A stretch of DNA of 64,000 nt from JANQSS01 sp965249735 (GTDB taxonomy: Bacteria; Bacteroidota; Bacteroidia; Chitinophagales; Saprospiraceae): positions 186,001 through 250,000 of the forward strand of contig CBDFMS010000024.1 of the NCBI GenBank assembly GCA_965249735.1, in the 5' to 3' direction. Numbering within the stretch: the first letter of the stretch is position 1; every line of letters begins with the position of its first letter. The translations under genes were made by a program, and so were the position numbers. Of the stretch, positions 45,723 to 54,374 are shown piece by piece. A model generated the notes under the pieces. The model did no database searches. It worked only from the letters and a program-made list of their open reading frames with translations, and had not been told where the DNA came from.

Positions 45723-46592
45723 ATGTCCCGAATCGGAATCATCATCCTTCATTGGCACAACGCGGAGTTGGTCAACATGCTATTGGATGATATGCAGCAA
45801 TGGACTGATGATTGGACGAAGATCGTAGTTGATAATAGTGGAGATTATGCTCCCGAAAAACAATTTCCTTCCCTTTTAGTATTGAAGCCCGGGACGAACC
45901 TTGGTTTTGCCGGTGGGTGCAATCTGGGCATGCAACGTGCATTTGAACTCGATTGTCAATTCATCTTACTATTAAATGCCGATGTATCCATCAGGGAATC
46001 TGATGTAGTTGCATTGGAGAACCAGCTGTCGGCGCGTTCCGAATTAGCGGCTGTCGGTCCGATTTTGAAAGAACGACACAAGAGTGAATTTACTTATCAC
46101 AAAGGGGGAACCAATCCGTTAATCCATTCGAATACACGGTTGGTTCATAATGCTATGGATGGATCGGCGATGGAAATATCCTACTTGCCGGGTACTGTTT
46201 TATTGATGCGCCGCGCAGCGCTTCAAGATGTTGGACTTTTTGACGAAAATTATTTTTTTAGCGGTGAGGTAGCTGATTGGTTTTTGAGACTTCAAGCGAC
46301 GAATTGGAAATTTGCTTTGCATGAACATGTCCTGGTGGAGCATTTTAATACAGGAAATTCTGCTTATCGTCAAAAACATTACATATATTATTCACTACGA
46401 AATCGATATTTATTAATAGATAAATTTGGTAAAGACAACGCAAAGAAATTAGCAAAAGTCTGGACATGGAAACTACGGAGGCAGATGCTTGGCGCTATTT
46501 TGAGATTTGATTTTAATAAATTTGCAACTATTTATCTGGCAGCGCGAGATGGCGTAAAAGGAAACTTTAACCAATCATCAAAATTCAGCTAG
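45723..46592 (+). CDS. family-2 glycosyltransferase
   Basis: 289 residues from the ATG at 45723, chosen because the GT-A fold begins at once (MSRIGIIILHWHNAELVNML); a TTG at 45699 is less likely. GT2 marks: IVVDNSG, NLGFAGGCNLGM, FILLLNADVSI (the NAD takes the place of DxD) and YLPGTVLLMRRAALQDVGLF with ENYFFSGEVADW. The last part is typical of rhamnosyltransferase-like enzymes that add sugars to cell-surface polymers from nucleotide sugars. It has no membrane helix. The next gene is another glycosyltransferase about 95 bases on, so the two probably serve one surface glycan. Confidence 0.9.
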   Translation: MSRIGIIILHWHNAELVNMLLDDMQQWTDDWTKIVVDNSGDYAPEKQFPSLLVLKPGTNLGFAGGCNLGMQRAFELDCQFILLLNADVSIRESDVVALENQLSARSELAAVGPILKERHKSEFTYHKGGTNPLIHSNTRLVHNAMDGSAMEISYLPGTVLLMRRAALQDVGLFDENYFFSGEVADWFLRLQATNWKFALHEHVLVEHFNTGNSAYRQKHYIYYSLRNRYLLIDKFGKDNAKKLAKVWTWKLRRQMLGAILRFDFNKFATIYLAARDGVKGNFNQSSKFS

Positions 46593-46686
46593 ATTATATT
46601 TTGTATCGAAGTGGTTTAAACAACAAGACAGCGAAATAAAATTTATTTTCTACGAGCATGAATGCAAGGCCACATAATTAAATTAA

Positions 46687-47679
46687 ATGAAAATTCTCTA
46701 CCTCACAAACGTACCAATTCCCGAAGATCGCACGACAGATGCGCATTTTCAAGAATTGGATTTGCTTGCGGAATATTTCGGCGGAGAAATTATTACGGCT
46801 TTTCCACTAAAGCGGCCAAGTAGCTTGTTTCCCCAATCGATGTATGGAATACAAAATAGGAGAGCGATTAAAAAGGCTTCACGGGAAGCCGACATGACAC
46901 ATATTTTTTCACCGGTTTTGTATCCATATCCGTATATTAAAAGACTTGTTAACAAGCCTATAATATATTCAGCCCTTACGCCTGTCTCCAATTTCAAACC
47001 AATAAAGAAAGTGAGAAAATATGTTGTTTACGACCAAAGATCGTATAACTATATACGATCCATTGGGAAAATTAATGTTGGAATATCGCCGCCCTTTGTG
47101 GATTTTCAAAAGAATATATTGCCGGTGCCCGCAGGGCAGTTTACCTTGTTGATGGCATCTGCACCATGGGAAAAAAGTCAATTCAAAACAAAAGGAATTT
47201 ACTTAATACTGGAAGTGTTAGATCGAATTCCTGATCTTCAGATTGTATTTATATGGCGAAATATCCTGGTCGATGAAATGCAGGAACTAATACAGGAATC
47301 TCCTCACCGAGACCGAATAAAGTTGATTAACCGACATGTTGATATTGCAGAAGAACTATCGAATGCGCATGCTGTGATTCTCCTGGCACAGTTTTCATCA
47401 CTCGTCAAATCATTTCCGCATTCATTGATGGAAGGATTGTTGAGTGGACGACCGGTTTTGACTACGGCATCCATACCGATAAGTAAAGAAATACGTGACC
47501 ATGACTATGGCGAAGTATTACCATCCTTTACGATCGAGGCACTTGAAGAAGGGATTGAAAAACTGAAAGAAAAATATACAGCGTATCGCGAAAAAGTGCT
47601 GGACGTTCCAGAAAACAAATTTGGAAAACAGGCTTTTTTGGCATTTTATGATCAATTGTATCAAGGTTTGATCCAGTAG
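46687..47679 (+). CDS. GT4-type (GT-B fold) glycosyltransferase
   Basis: 330 residues. The N-terminal Rossmann half begins MKILYLTNVPIPEDRTTDAH. The C-terminal half has FTLLMASAPWEKSQFKTKG, ILLAQFSSLVKSFPHSLMEG, LLSGRPVLTTASIPISKEIR and ALEEGIEKLKEKYTAY. SFPHSLMEGLLSGRPVL corresponds to the GT4 E-x7-E motif, although the first Glu is replaced by His, which is worth noting because it may change nucleotide binding. It probably acts with the neighbouring GT2 enzyme on a surface glycan. No signal or membrane segment. Confidence 0.8.
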   Translation: MKILYLTNVPIPEDRTTDAHFQELDLLAEYFGGEIITAFPLKRPSSLFPQSMYGIQNRRAIKKASREADMTHIFSPVLYPYPYIKRLVNKPIIYSALTPVSNFKPIKKVRKYVVYDQRSYNYIRSIGKINVGISPPFVDFQKNILPVPAGQFTLLMASAPWEKSQFKTKGIYLILEVLDRIPDLQIVFIWRNILVDEMQELIQESPHRDRIKLINRHVDIAEELSNAHAVILLAQFSSLVKSFPHSLMEGLLSGRPVLTTASIPISKEIRDHDYGEVLPSFTIEALEEGIEKLKEKYTAYREKVLDVPENKFGKQAFLAFYDQLYQGLIQ

Positions 47680-47737
47680 ATCGTCGGATGATGTTGGCAG
47701 ACTCCTATTTTTTTAGGCCCCGATTATTGTAGATTGA

Positions 47738-48148
47738 TTACCACACAATTTCAATGACCTCTTTCACATCCGGATGTAAACTATTAGTTACGGGACAATG
47801 GTGCGCCACCTTTTCAAGAATCTTTTTTTCACGAGCTGTATATTCAATATCCGGCATTATAATTTTAATATGTACTTCACTAATACGTCGTGGATTGACT
47901 GCCATGACTTTCTTTATTTCAAATTTCGTACCGTCTATATTTATTTTTTCTGATCGGGCCTTTATTCCCATTACGGTGACAATACAAGTGCCAAGTGAGT
48001 TCGCAAAAAGATCGGTCGGTGAAAAATGCTTTCCTTCACCCTGGTTGTCTACAGGGGCGTCAGTTCTGATGACATCCCCACTGCGTTTATGTAAACTATA
48101 CGTTTTTAAATCTCCTGTGTATTTTCCGTAAAATTGATAGTCCTTCAT
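47738..48148 (-). CDS. OsmC/Ohr-family protein (second copy in the window)
   Basis: 136 residues. Family features: DAPVDNQGEGKHFSPTDLFA, NSLGTCIVTVMGIKARSEKI with the first Cys, and EKVAHHCPVTNSLHPDVKEV with the second. It clusters with YhfA/YlaG-like members and is clearly different in sequence from the copy at 18976. It is expected to be a thiol-dependent hydroperoxide reductase in the cytosol. It converges with the glycosyltransferase and is single-gene. Just beyond its start lies the left boundary of the 3 kb duplication. Confidence 0.9.
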   Translation of the reverse strand: MKDYQFYGKYTGDLKTYSLHKRSGDVIRTDAPVDNQGEGKHFSPTDLFANSLGTCIVTVMGIKARSEKINIDGTKFEIKKVMAVNPRRISEVHIKIIMPDIEYTAREKKILEKVAHHCPVTNSLHPDVKEVIEIVW

Positions 48149-48370
48149 AATTGTTGAAATGTAATAGTGTTGTGCTACAATGTTTGATAGCCCCTGATTA
48201 ATTATCCCAAGTTAATGGAAAAATGAATACAAGGCATTGATTGAAATAATCTCATGCAAACTAGCAAAATAATTCACTACTCTGACACCTCCGGTAAACC
48301 TTAATTTAGGTGTCAGTATGTTGATTGGTGATTGACTTATACCACCCCTTGTATTGCGTAGCTATCAAGT

Positions 48371-48405
48371 AAATAAAAGAGGCTGCCTCAAAGTGAGGCA
48401 GCCTC
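48371..48405 (-). terminator. Rho-independent terminator of the first glycine-rich gene
   Basis: A 12-base perfect stem, GAGGCTGCCTCA (48379-48390) and TGAGGCAGCCTC (48394-48405), with loop AAG. On the minus strand it runs into TTTTATTTA. It lies 23 bases after the stop at 48428. The same hairpin ends the second copy. Confidence 0.9.
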
Positions 48406-48427
48406 AATAGCCGTAGTTGGTTTATGA

Positions 48428-50818
48428 TTAATTGACAATTATCACTTTACGGGTGATCCAATCTTCCCCATCACTAATCCGTAGATAATATATACCATTG
48501 TTGAGGTGGGAAACATCGATTCTTTCCTTTATTCCAAAGCGCGTGTCTAAATTGAATGAAAGAACAATTTTACCAAGCGCGTCATGGACATACATTGGAC
48601 TGTTGCTTATTGGCCAATCTTCAGCTTCTAACAATATGTAAGAATTTGCCGGATTGGGATAGGCATCCAAACCGTAAATGTTCAATTTGCCGTTATCTAT
48701 TACCGCCATTCTCATTTTGCTACCGCAATCGATACATGGTCCGATAACATCTCCATGTCTCAAGTGCGCTTCCAGCGCAGAAAGGCTAATGCACAATTGA
48801 TGGTAGTTTCCTTCATCACCGGGTGGACGATGACAAACTTCAACTTTTTTCTGCTGTTCGTTATTGGGACAAGTCCATTCGGGATGCAGATCCTCATATC
48901 CTGGAAAATATGGACCGTAACAATCTGGTAGGTAATCTTCATTGTAATCCATGGCATCATCTCCATTCGGACAAAGATCACATTCGTCACCTACGTCATC
49001 ACAATCTTCGTCGTTTTCGGAATACAGGACGGTGACCAAAGCTGTACAGCTATTGGAATTGTTATTGACATCAGTCACAGTTAAGGTAACCGTGATAGGA
49101 ATTTCATCCTGGAGAAACTTATAGGCATCCAGGCAATTAAAATTTTTGATGTCTGTGTAATAACTCAGAATTCCACAAGCATCGCTGGATCCATCGTCAA
49201 CAAAATCATCGGTGATTGAAGCCATGCCCGTTTCATCCAGATTTATTGTTACATTTCTGCAAATCATTGTAGGCGGAACGGTGTCGTATACAGTCACCAT
49301 GGCGTTGCATGTGGCCATATTACCGTTAACGTCCTCCACTGTTTGAATTACCGGAACAGGTACTCCTACATTTCCACAACCAAAGGTGTTTGGACTGACT
49401 GTGATCTCGTAAATACCACAAGCATCACTCGATCCATTATCCATTGCATCCCCTGGAATACTTGCATACCCATTGATATCGAGATATACATCGATGTTGT
49501 TACATGATGAAATGGGTGGAGTCGTATCGCGTACCATTATGGTTGCAGTACAAGTATCGGCTGCTCCCAGGTTGTCTTCTACAATTAATTCAACGATCTT
49601 TGAACCTACATCACCACAAGTAAATGTATTTGGAATTACACTTAACACAATAGGGTCACCATCCGGATCGTAACTGCCATTATCGACTAAGGAAGGTACT
49701 ATTGTTGCATTTCCAAGATCATCCAAATTGACAACCGGTGTCGTCGTGACACAAACGGCTACTGGTGCGGTATTAAGTATGGCCTGATAACTGGCTGATC
49801 CATGTGCTGGGTTAGACGTATTACGACCAGCAGTTAACGTTTGACTTGTTCTGTGCCCACTAACAAGGCTTCCACCGCCACCGCCACGACCCCATAAGCC
49901 GCCGCCTCCTCCACCGGTCCATCCTCCTCCTGCACCGGAGTCTTCTTGAAGCATTGCATCAGTTGCTCCTCCGCCTCCAAAACCAAATCCACCTACACTA
50001 TAATACCGGTCACGTGGATCTTCAAAAAGTTCGTTATAATTTCCTCCTTCTCCGCCTGAATAGTTATTGTCGCTACCTGCTCCTCCCTGGCCATAGTATA
50101 TAGGATCAAAAAGCATATTGTACTTGTGACCGCCACCAGAAGTATAAACTCCACCGCCACCACAACCTCTTTCGAGGAAGGGAGAACTACCTCCTACTGT
50201 ACCACCATCTCCAAGCGTCCCACATAGACCCGGATCGGAGCCGTTTCCATTTCCTCCGTCCCAACCTGCCTTGCCTCCATCGCCATCTTTAGTATTTAAG
50301 CAGGAACTTACTAGCATTCCTCCATAACCGCCACTTCCTCCGCCGGCGACTGCCAGGATATGCCATCGTGGATCTTCGGGGGCTTGGAATATAACTCCGG
50401 TACCGCCGCCGCCGCCGCCGCCGCCTTGTCCTGTTCCAAAGCCCATTAATCCGTTACTTGACTTCCCTTTTCCACCGATAATGAAACGTATTGTTGAACC
50501 ATATGGAATGATTCCATCATCGGCCTCTCCAACACCTACCTTAAATGTGGCTTTTACTGTAGCTCCTTCTCCTCCTTTTGAGTCGCAGCTGCCTGTAAAA
50601 GGAAAATATTTATATAATTTTACTTTTCCGCCATCAGCTCCTCGCAGTGTAAATGTCAGTTTGGTGACATCCAAATCCGTAGGTAGAATAAAATCCTTGG
50701 CTGCACCGGTATAGGCTACGTTATTTATTGTTCCATCTACTACTAACTGTGAATGTGAATATTCATTTAGTGTAAACAGAAGAGCTATGATAAAAATAAA
50801 TCTTGTGATCGTTTTCAT
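48428..50818 (-). CDS. T9SS-secreted glycine-rich surface protein with HYR-like repeats (copy 1)
   Basis: 796 residues. A signal peptide (FIIALLFTLNEYSHSQ) is followed by a beta-rich start and a long glycine-rich domain (about 95-340; runs such as GTGQGGGGGGGGTG and GGGGGGLWGRGGGGGSL). Then come three HYR/Ig-like repeats (about 355-610; VVNLDDLGNATIVPSLVDNG, CNNIDVYLDINGYASIPGDA, CRNVTINLDETGMASITDDF). An Asp-rich stretch (ENDEDCDDVGDECDLCPNGD) probably binds Ca2+. A cysteine module (VEVCHRPPGDEGNYHQLCIS) precedes a T9SS tail (LDAYPNPANSYILLEAEDWP). It is exported by T9SS and displayed or released; an adhesive or matrix role is inferred from the glycine-rich and HYR domains. Its paralogue follows in tandem. 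Confidence 0.88.
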   Translation of the reverse strand: MKTITRFIFIIALLFTLNEYSHSQLVVDGTINNVAYTGAAKDFILPTDLDVTKLTFTLRGADGGKVKLYKYFPFTGSCDSKGGEGATVKATFKVGVGEADDGIIPYGSTIRFIIGGKGKSSNGLMGFGTGQGGGGGGGGTGVIFQAPEDPRWHILAVAGGGSGGYGGMLVSSCLNTKDGDGGKAGWDGGNGNGSDPGLCGTLGDGGTVGGSSPFLERGCGGGGVYTSGGGHKYNMLFDPIYYGQGGAGSDNNYSGGEGGNYNELFEDPRDRYYSVGGFGFGGGGATDAMLQEDSGAGGGWTGGGGGGLWGRGGGGGSLVSGHRTSQTLTAGRNTSNPAHGSASYQAILNTAPVAVCVTTTPVVNLDDLGNATIVPSLVDNGSYDPDGDPIVLSVIPNTFTCGDVGSKIVELIVEDNLGAADTCTATIMVRDTTPPISSCNNIDVYLDINGYASIPGDAMDNGSSDACGIYEITVSPNTFGCGNVGVPVPVIQTVEDVNGNMATCNAMVTVYDTVPPTMICRNVTINLDETGMASITDDFVDDGSSDACGILSYYTDIKNFNCLDAYKFLQDEIPITVTLTVTDVNNNSNSCTALVTVLYSENDEDCDDVGDECDLCPNGDDAMDYNEDYLPDCYGPYFPGYEDLHPEWTCPNNEQQKKVEVCHRPPGDEGNYHQLCISLSALEAHLRHGDVIGPCIDCGSKMRMAVIDNGKLNIYGLDAYPNPANSYILLEAEDWPISNSPMYVHDALGKIVLSFNLDTRFGIKERIDVSHLNNGIYYLRISDGEDWITRKVIIVN

Positions 50819-50848
50819 AGTTATGTAATTTTAAAGTGATAAAATAAT

Positions 50849-50865
50849 TCACTATGATATAGTGA
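50849..50865. promoter_or_regulatory. conserved dyad TCACTAT-N3-ATAGTGA upstream of copy 1
   Basis: TCACTAT and ATAGTGA are perfect 7-base arms with spacer GAT, 31 bases upstream of the start codon. The same arms with spacer TAG lie at the same place in copy 2, so the arms rather than the spacer are conserved. It could be a protein-binding operator or a leader hairpin. Confidence 0.5.
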
Positions 50866-51440
50866 TACCGGGTATTATCGATTTTTATATTACCATAATA
50901 ATCTCCTTTTCCTGTTAGGGCGCAGCCTTAAATACAGTGATTCGTTCCAATTCCGGCGTCGCGAAATCAGGATTTGATAAACTATTTAGATGGCATTTTT
51001 AGGGTGCCAAGATTTCTCAACCTGCCATAAATAATTTCTTATTATGTAGAAAAAAACTACATAATAAGAGTATCTGCTTGTGTTCGTAACGTATCAAAAC
51101 GATGTTAAGAAATCGCTTGATTGTGAACCTTAAATATACTCAATTTTAGGCACATTTTCAAGTGTAATTTTAGTTAAATAGAGCTCAATATCTGTTCAAA
51201 TAATCTAAATTTAGGATATGCTATTAAAGTCGTGTGATAGAAAGGATTCTGTGATAGAACGCTTCTCTATAATTCTTTGTTGGCACGAGTTAATGGAAAA
51301 ATGAATACGGGGCTTTGATTGAAATGATCTCATGCAAACCAGTAAAATAATTCATTACTCTGGCGCCTCCGGTAAACCTGTATTAGTATATTGATTAGTG
51401 ATTGACTTATACCATCCCTTGTATTGCGTCGGCTATCAAG

Positions 51441-51475
51441 CAAAAAAAGAGGCTGCCTCAAAGTGAGGCAGCCTC
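51441..51475 (-). terminator. Rho-independent terminator of the second glycine-rich gene
   Basis: The stem GAGGCTGCCTCA (51449-51460) and TGAGGCAGCCTC (51464-51475) has loop AAG, identical to the hairpin of copy 1. On the minus strand it is followed by seven T residues. Confidence 0.92.
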
Positions 51476-51497
51476 AATAGCCGTAGTTGGTTTATGA

Positions 51498-53861
51498 TTA
51501 ATTGACAATTATCACTTTACGGGTGATCCAATCTTCCCCATCACTAATCCGTAGATAATATATACCATTGTTGAAGTGGGAAACATCAATTCTTTCTTTT
51601 ATTCCAAAACGTGTGTCTAAATTGAATGAAAGAACAATTTTGCCAACTGCATCATGGATATATATTGGACTGTTGCTTATTGGCCAATCTTCAGCTTCTA
51701 ACAATATGTAAAAATTAGCTGGATTGGGATAGGCATCCAAACCGTAAATATTCAATTTGCCGTTATCTATTACCGCCATTCTCATTTGGCTACCACAATC
51801 GATACAAGGTCCGATTACGTCTCCATGATCCAGATGATCATACAGAGCATTGAGACTGATGCATAATTGATGGAAATTCGCAACGTTACCGGGTGGTCGA
51901 TGGCAAATTTCAAGTTTCTGTTGATTCTCGTTATTCGGACAAGTCCAATCCGGGTGTATTGCGTCATAACCTGGAAAATAAGGCCCGTAGCAATCAGGCA
52001 GATAATCTTCATTGTAATCCATCGCATCATCGCCATTAGGACAGAGGTCACATTCATCACCTACACTATCACAATCTTCGTCATTTCCGGAATACAGGAC
52101 AGTGACCAGAGCTGTGCAACTATTGGAATTGTTATTCATATCTGTCACAGTTAAGGTAACGGTGATAGGAACTTGATCCTGCAGGAACTTGTAAGCATCC
52201 AGGCAATTAAAATCTTTGATGTCCGTGTAATAGCTTAAAATTCCACAAGCATCCCAGGATCCGTTATCAACAAAATCATCGGTGATTGAAGCCAGGCCAA
52301 ATTCATCCAGATTTATTGTTACATTTCTGCAAATCATTGTAGGCGGAACGGTGTCGTATACAGTCACCATGGCGTTGCATGTTGCCATATTGCCGTTGTT
52401 GTCTTCAACTGTCTGAATTACCGGGACCGGAGTACCAACATTATCACAACCAAACGTGTTTGGGCTGACCGTGATCTCGTAAATACCACAAGCATCACTG
52501 GATCCATTATCCATGGCATCACCAGGAATACTTGCAAATCCATTGATATCAAGATACACATCGATGTTGTTGCATGATGAAATGGGTGGGGTCGTATCTT
52601 GTACGATTATAGTGGCCATGCATGTGTCAGCCGCTCCCCTGTCGTCTTCTACAATTAATTCAATTGTATTTGAACCTACATCGGCACAAGTAAATGTATT
52701 TGGAGTCACACTTAACACTATAGGGTCACCATCCGGATCGTAACTGCCATTATCAATTAAGGAAGGTACAATTGTCGCATTTCCAAGATCATCCAAATTA
52801 ACTACTGGAGTAGTAGCGACACAAACGGCTACCGGAGGTGTATTGAGTATGGCTTGGTAACTTGCTGAACCATGTGCTGGAGAAGAGGTATTCGCTCCAG
52901 GGATTATGGTTACATTAGTAGCGCCACTTTTGGTATAACTACCGCCACCACCACCTCGTCCTGTGGATCCACCACCGCCTCCACCGGAGTATCCACCACC
53001 GCCTCCGCCACCCCAAGCTGGAGTCAGATGAGGAACAATTCCGGCTCCGCCGCCACCAAACCCGAATCCGCCAATATTCGCTCCAGAAGAAAAGCAGTTA
53101 TATACGCCTCCTCCGGGCGCATTGTGATGCGGTGTACCGCCAGCACCTCCATCGGGATAACCATGTTGGCCACCCCATCCTTCAATAAAATTTAAATTTA
53201 GGTCAGTGCACAAAACGCCTCCTCCATCACCATAAGCCCCACCGCCTCCACCAGAGACTTCTAAAAGGTCTAATCCACCAGCGCCTCCACCACTTCCACC
53301 AGTGCCGCCTGAACCGGGTGCAATATCACCATTTCCATTACCTCCAGAAGTTCCAGCCTGTCCACCCTGACCATGTTGTTGGGAAAGACAAACTATTATC
53401 CAAAGTTCTAAGCCCCCACCGCCACCGCCTGCAACAGCTAGAATTTGCCAAGTACTTCCGGATGTCGGGGCTTTATATAAGACAGCTGAACCTCCACCAC
53501 CTCCTCCCGGAGTATCATCACTTTCACCTTTGCCGCCTACGATGAAGCGAACTGTAGATCCTGGTGGTATTTGTCCGGCTCCATCTCCAACCTCGAAAGT
53601 TGCAGTTGCAGTTGCTCCTACACCACCGTTGGCCTTGCAGGAGCCAATAATAAGATCTTCTTCCACTTTTCCTCCATCTCCTCCTTTTAAAGTAAATTTC
53701 AGCTTGGCCACATTTGGATCAACCGGAAGTATAAAATCCTGGGCTGCACCGGTAAAGGACACATTATTAATTGTTCCATCTACAACTAACTGTGAATGTG
53801 AATATTCATTTAGTGTCAATAGAAGAGCTATGATAAAAATAAATTTTGTGATCGTTTTCAT
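51498..53861 (-). CDS. T9SS-secreted glycine-rich surface protein with HYR-like repeats (copy 2)
   Basis: 787 residues with the same order as copy 1: signal peptide (FIIALLLTLNEYSHSQ), glycine-rich domain (GGGGGGSAVLYKAP, AVAGGGGGGLELWI, GGGGGGYSGGGGGGSTGRGG), three HYR-like repeats (LDDLGNATIVPSLIDNGSYD), an Asp-rich Ca2+-type stretch (CDSVGDECDLCPNGD), a cysteine module (LEICHRPPGNVANFHQLCIS) and a T9SS tail (LDAYPNPANFYILLEAEDWP). The HYR, Asp-rich and tail parts are nearly identical to copy 1, while the glycine-rich part differs in sequence and length. So the glycine-rich part is the fast-changing surface, and the secretion tail and HYR stalk are held constant or homogenised. Confidence 0.88.
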   Translation of the reverse strand: MKTITKFIFIIALLLTLNEYSHSQLVVDGTINNVSFTGAAQDFILPVDPNVAKLKFTLKGGDGGKVEEDLIIGSCKANGGVGATATATFEVGDGAGQIPPGSTVRFIVGGKGESDDTPGGGGGGSAVLYKAPTSGSTWQILAVAGGGGGGLELWIIVCLSQQHGQGGQAGTSGGNGNGDIAPGSGGTGGSGGGAGGLDLLEVSGGGGGAYGDGGGVLCTDLNLNFIEGWGGQHGYPDGGAGGTPHHNAPGGGVYNCFSSGANIGGFGFGGGGAGIVPHLTPAWGGGGGGGYSGGGGGGSTGRGGGGGSYTKSGATNVTIIPGANTSSPAHGSASYQAILNTPPVAVCVATTPVVNLDDLGNATIVPSLIDNGSYDPDGDPIVLSVTPNTFTCADVGSNTIELIVEDDRGAADTCMATIIVQDTTPPISSCNNIDVYLDINGFASIPGDAMDNGSSDACGIYEITVSPNTFGCDNVGTPVPVIQTVEDNNGNMATCNAMVTVYDTVPPTMICRNVTINLDEFGLASITDDFVDNGSWDACGILSYYTDIKDFNCLDAYKFLQDQVPITVTLTVTDMNNNSNSCTALVTVLYSGNDEDCDSVGDECDLCPNGDDAMDYNEDYLPDCYGPYFPGYDAIHPDWTCPNNENQQKLEICHRPPGNVANFHQLCISLNALYDHLDHGDVIGPCIDCGSQMRMAVIDNGKLNIYGLDAYPNPANFYILLEAEDWPISNSPIYIHDAVGKIVLSFNLDTRFGIKERIDVSHFNNGIYYLRISDGEDWITRKVIIVN

Positions 53862-54374
53862 AGTTGTGTTTTTTAGGTAAAAAAATAATTCACTATTAGA
53901 TAGTGATACTGGGAATTTTCGATTTTTATATTTTCATAATAATCTCCCTTTCCTGTTAGGGCGCAGCCTTAAACACAATGATTCATTCCAATTCCGGCGT
54001 CGCAAAATCAGGATTTGATAAACTATTTAGATGGCATTTATTCGGGTGCCAAGATTTCTCAACGTACGAGCACTAATCCCTCTATATGTAAAGATGGACC
54101 AAGAAGGATTAATAGAAGTTGTGTGTTCATAACCAATCATGGCGAAGTGAGGAGTGTCGCCAAGTATGCAGTCTTAAATATACTCAATTTAAAGCACATT
54201 TTCAAGTACATTTTAGTTAAAATATTTTAGATGTTTTGGCAAATTTTCTGAAATATTGATATTCAATTGTGGTGTAGTTCAAAAATCTGTTGATGTAGTA
54301 ATGTCCTGTACTTCATCATTGGCACGAGTTAAGAGAAAAAGTAATACATTGTCTTGCTTGAAAAGATCTTCTAC
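53862..54374. other. divergent upstream region between copy 2 and comM
   Basis: 513 bases. The left part is the copy-2 upstream region, with the dyad at 53890-53906 and blocks shared with copy 1 up to about 54225. Then comes AT-rich sequence of no recognisable origin. From about 54309 (GCACGAGTTAA) the sequence again resembles the left edges of both duplication units and runs directly into the comM start. It must hold the promoters of both divergent genes. Confidence 0.55.
53890..53906. promoter_or_regulatory. conserved dyad TCACTAT-N3-ATAGTGA upstream of copy 2
   Basis: The arms are identical to the copy-1 dyad with spacer TAG instead of GAT, 29 bases upstream of the copy-2 start codon. Conservation of arms with a changed spacer is the pattern expected of an operator or a stem. 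Confidence 0.5.

Larger units (their letters stand above)
48205..51283. repeat. tandem duplication, unit 1 (about 3.1 kb)
   Basis: This unit holds a downstream region, the terminator, the first glycine-rich gene and its upstream region. It matches unit 2 (51284-54309) across the 3' half of the gene, the terminator and flanks (for example AATGGAAAAATGAATAC at 48211 and 51294; GATTTGATAAACTATTTAG upstream). The two differ mainly in the glycine-rich coding part and in about 110 bases around 51020-51130. Boundaries are estimated by eye. Confidence 0.85.
50819..51497. other. non-coding stretch between the two glycine-rich genes
   Basis: 679 bases. The left 465 are the upstream region of copy 1: a dyad at 50849-50865, a block conserved with copy 2, and a segment (about 51020-51130) not shared. 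From 51284 on it is the downstream region of copy 2, ending with its terminator (51449-51475). It begins with GCACGAGTTAATGG, resembling both the left edge of unit 1 and the sequence just before comM. No gene is evident. Confidence 0.6.
51284..54309. repeat. tandem duplication, unit 2 (about 3.0 kb)
   Basis: The second copy of the unit with the second glycine-rich gene, its terminator and upstream region. It starts at a run resembling GCACGAGTTAATGG and ends where the same sequence, GCACGAGTTAA, recurs at about 54309 just ahead of comM, so short direct repeats mark the junctions. Confidence 0.85.

Noticed and set aside
49800..50820. Open frames on the opposite strand of the glycine-rich genes
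   Set aside because: They arise from GGN-rich codons read backwards (CCN runs) and have no family character.
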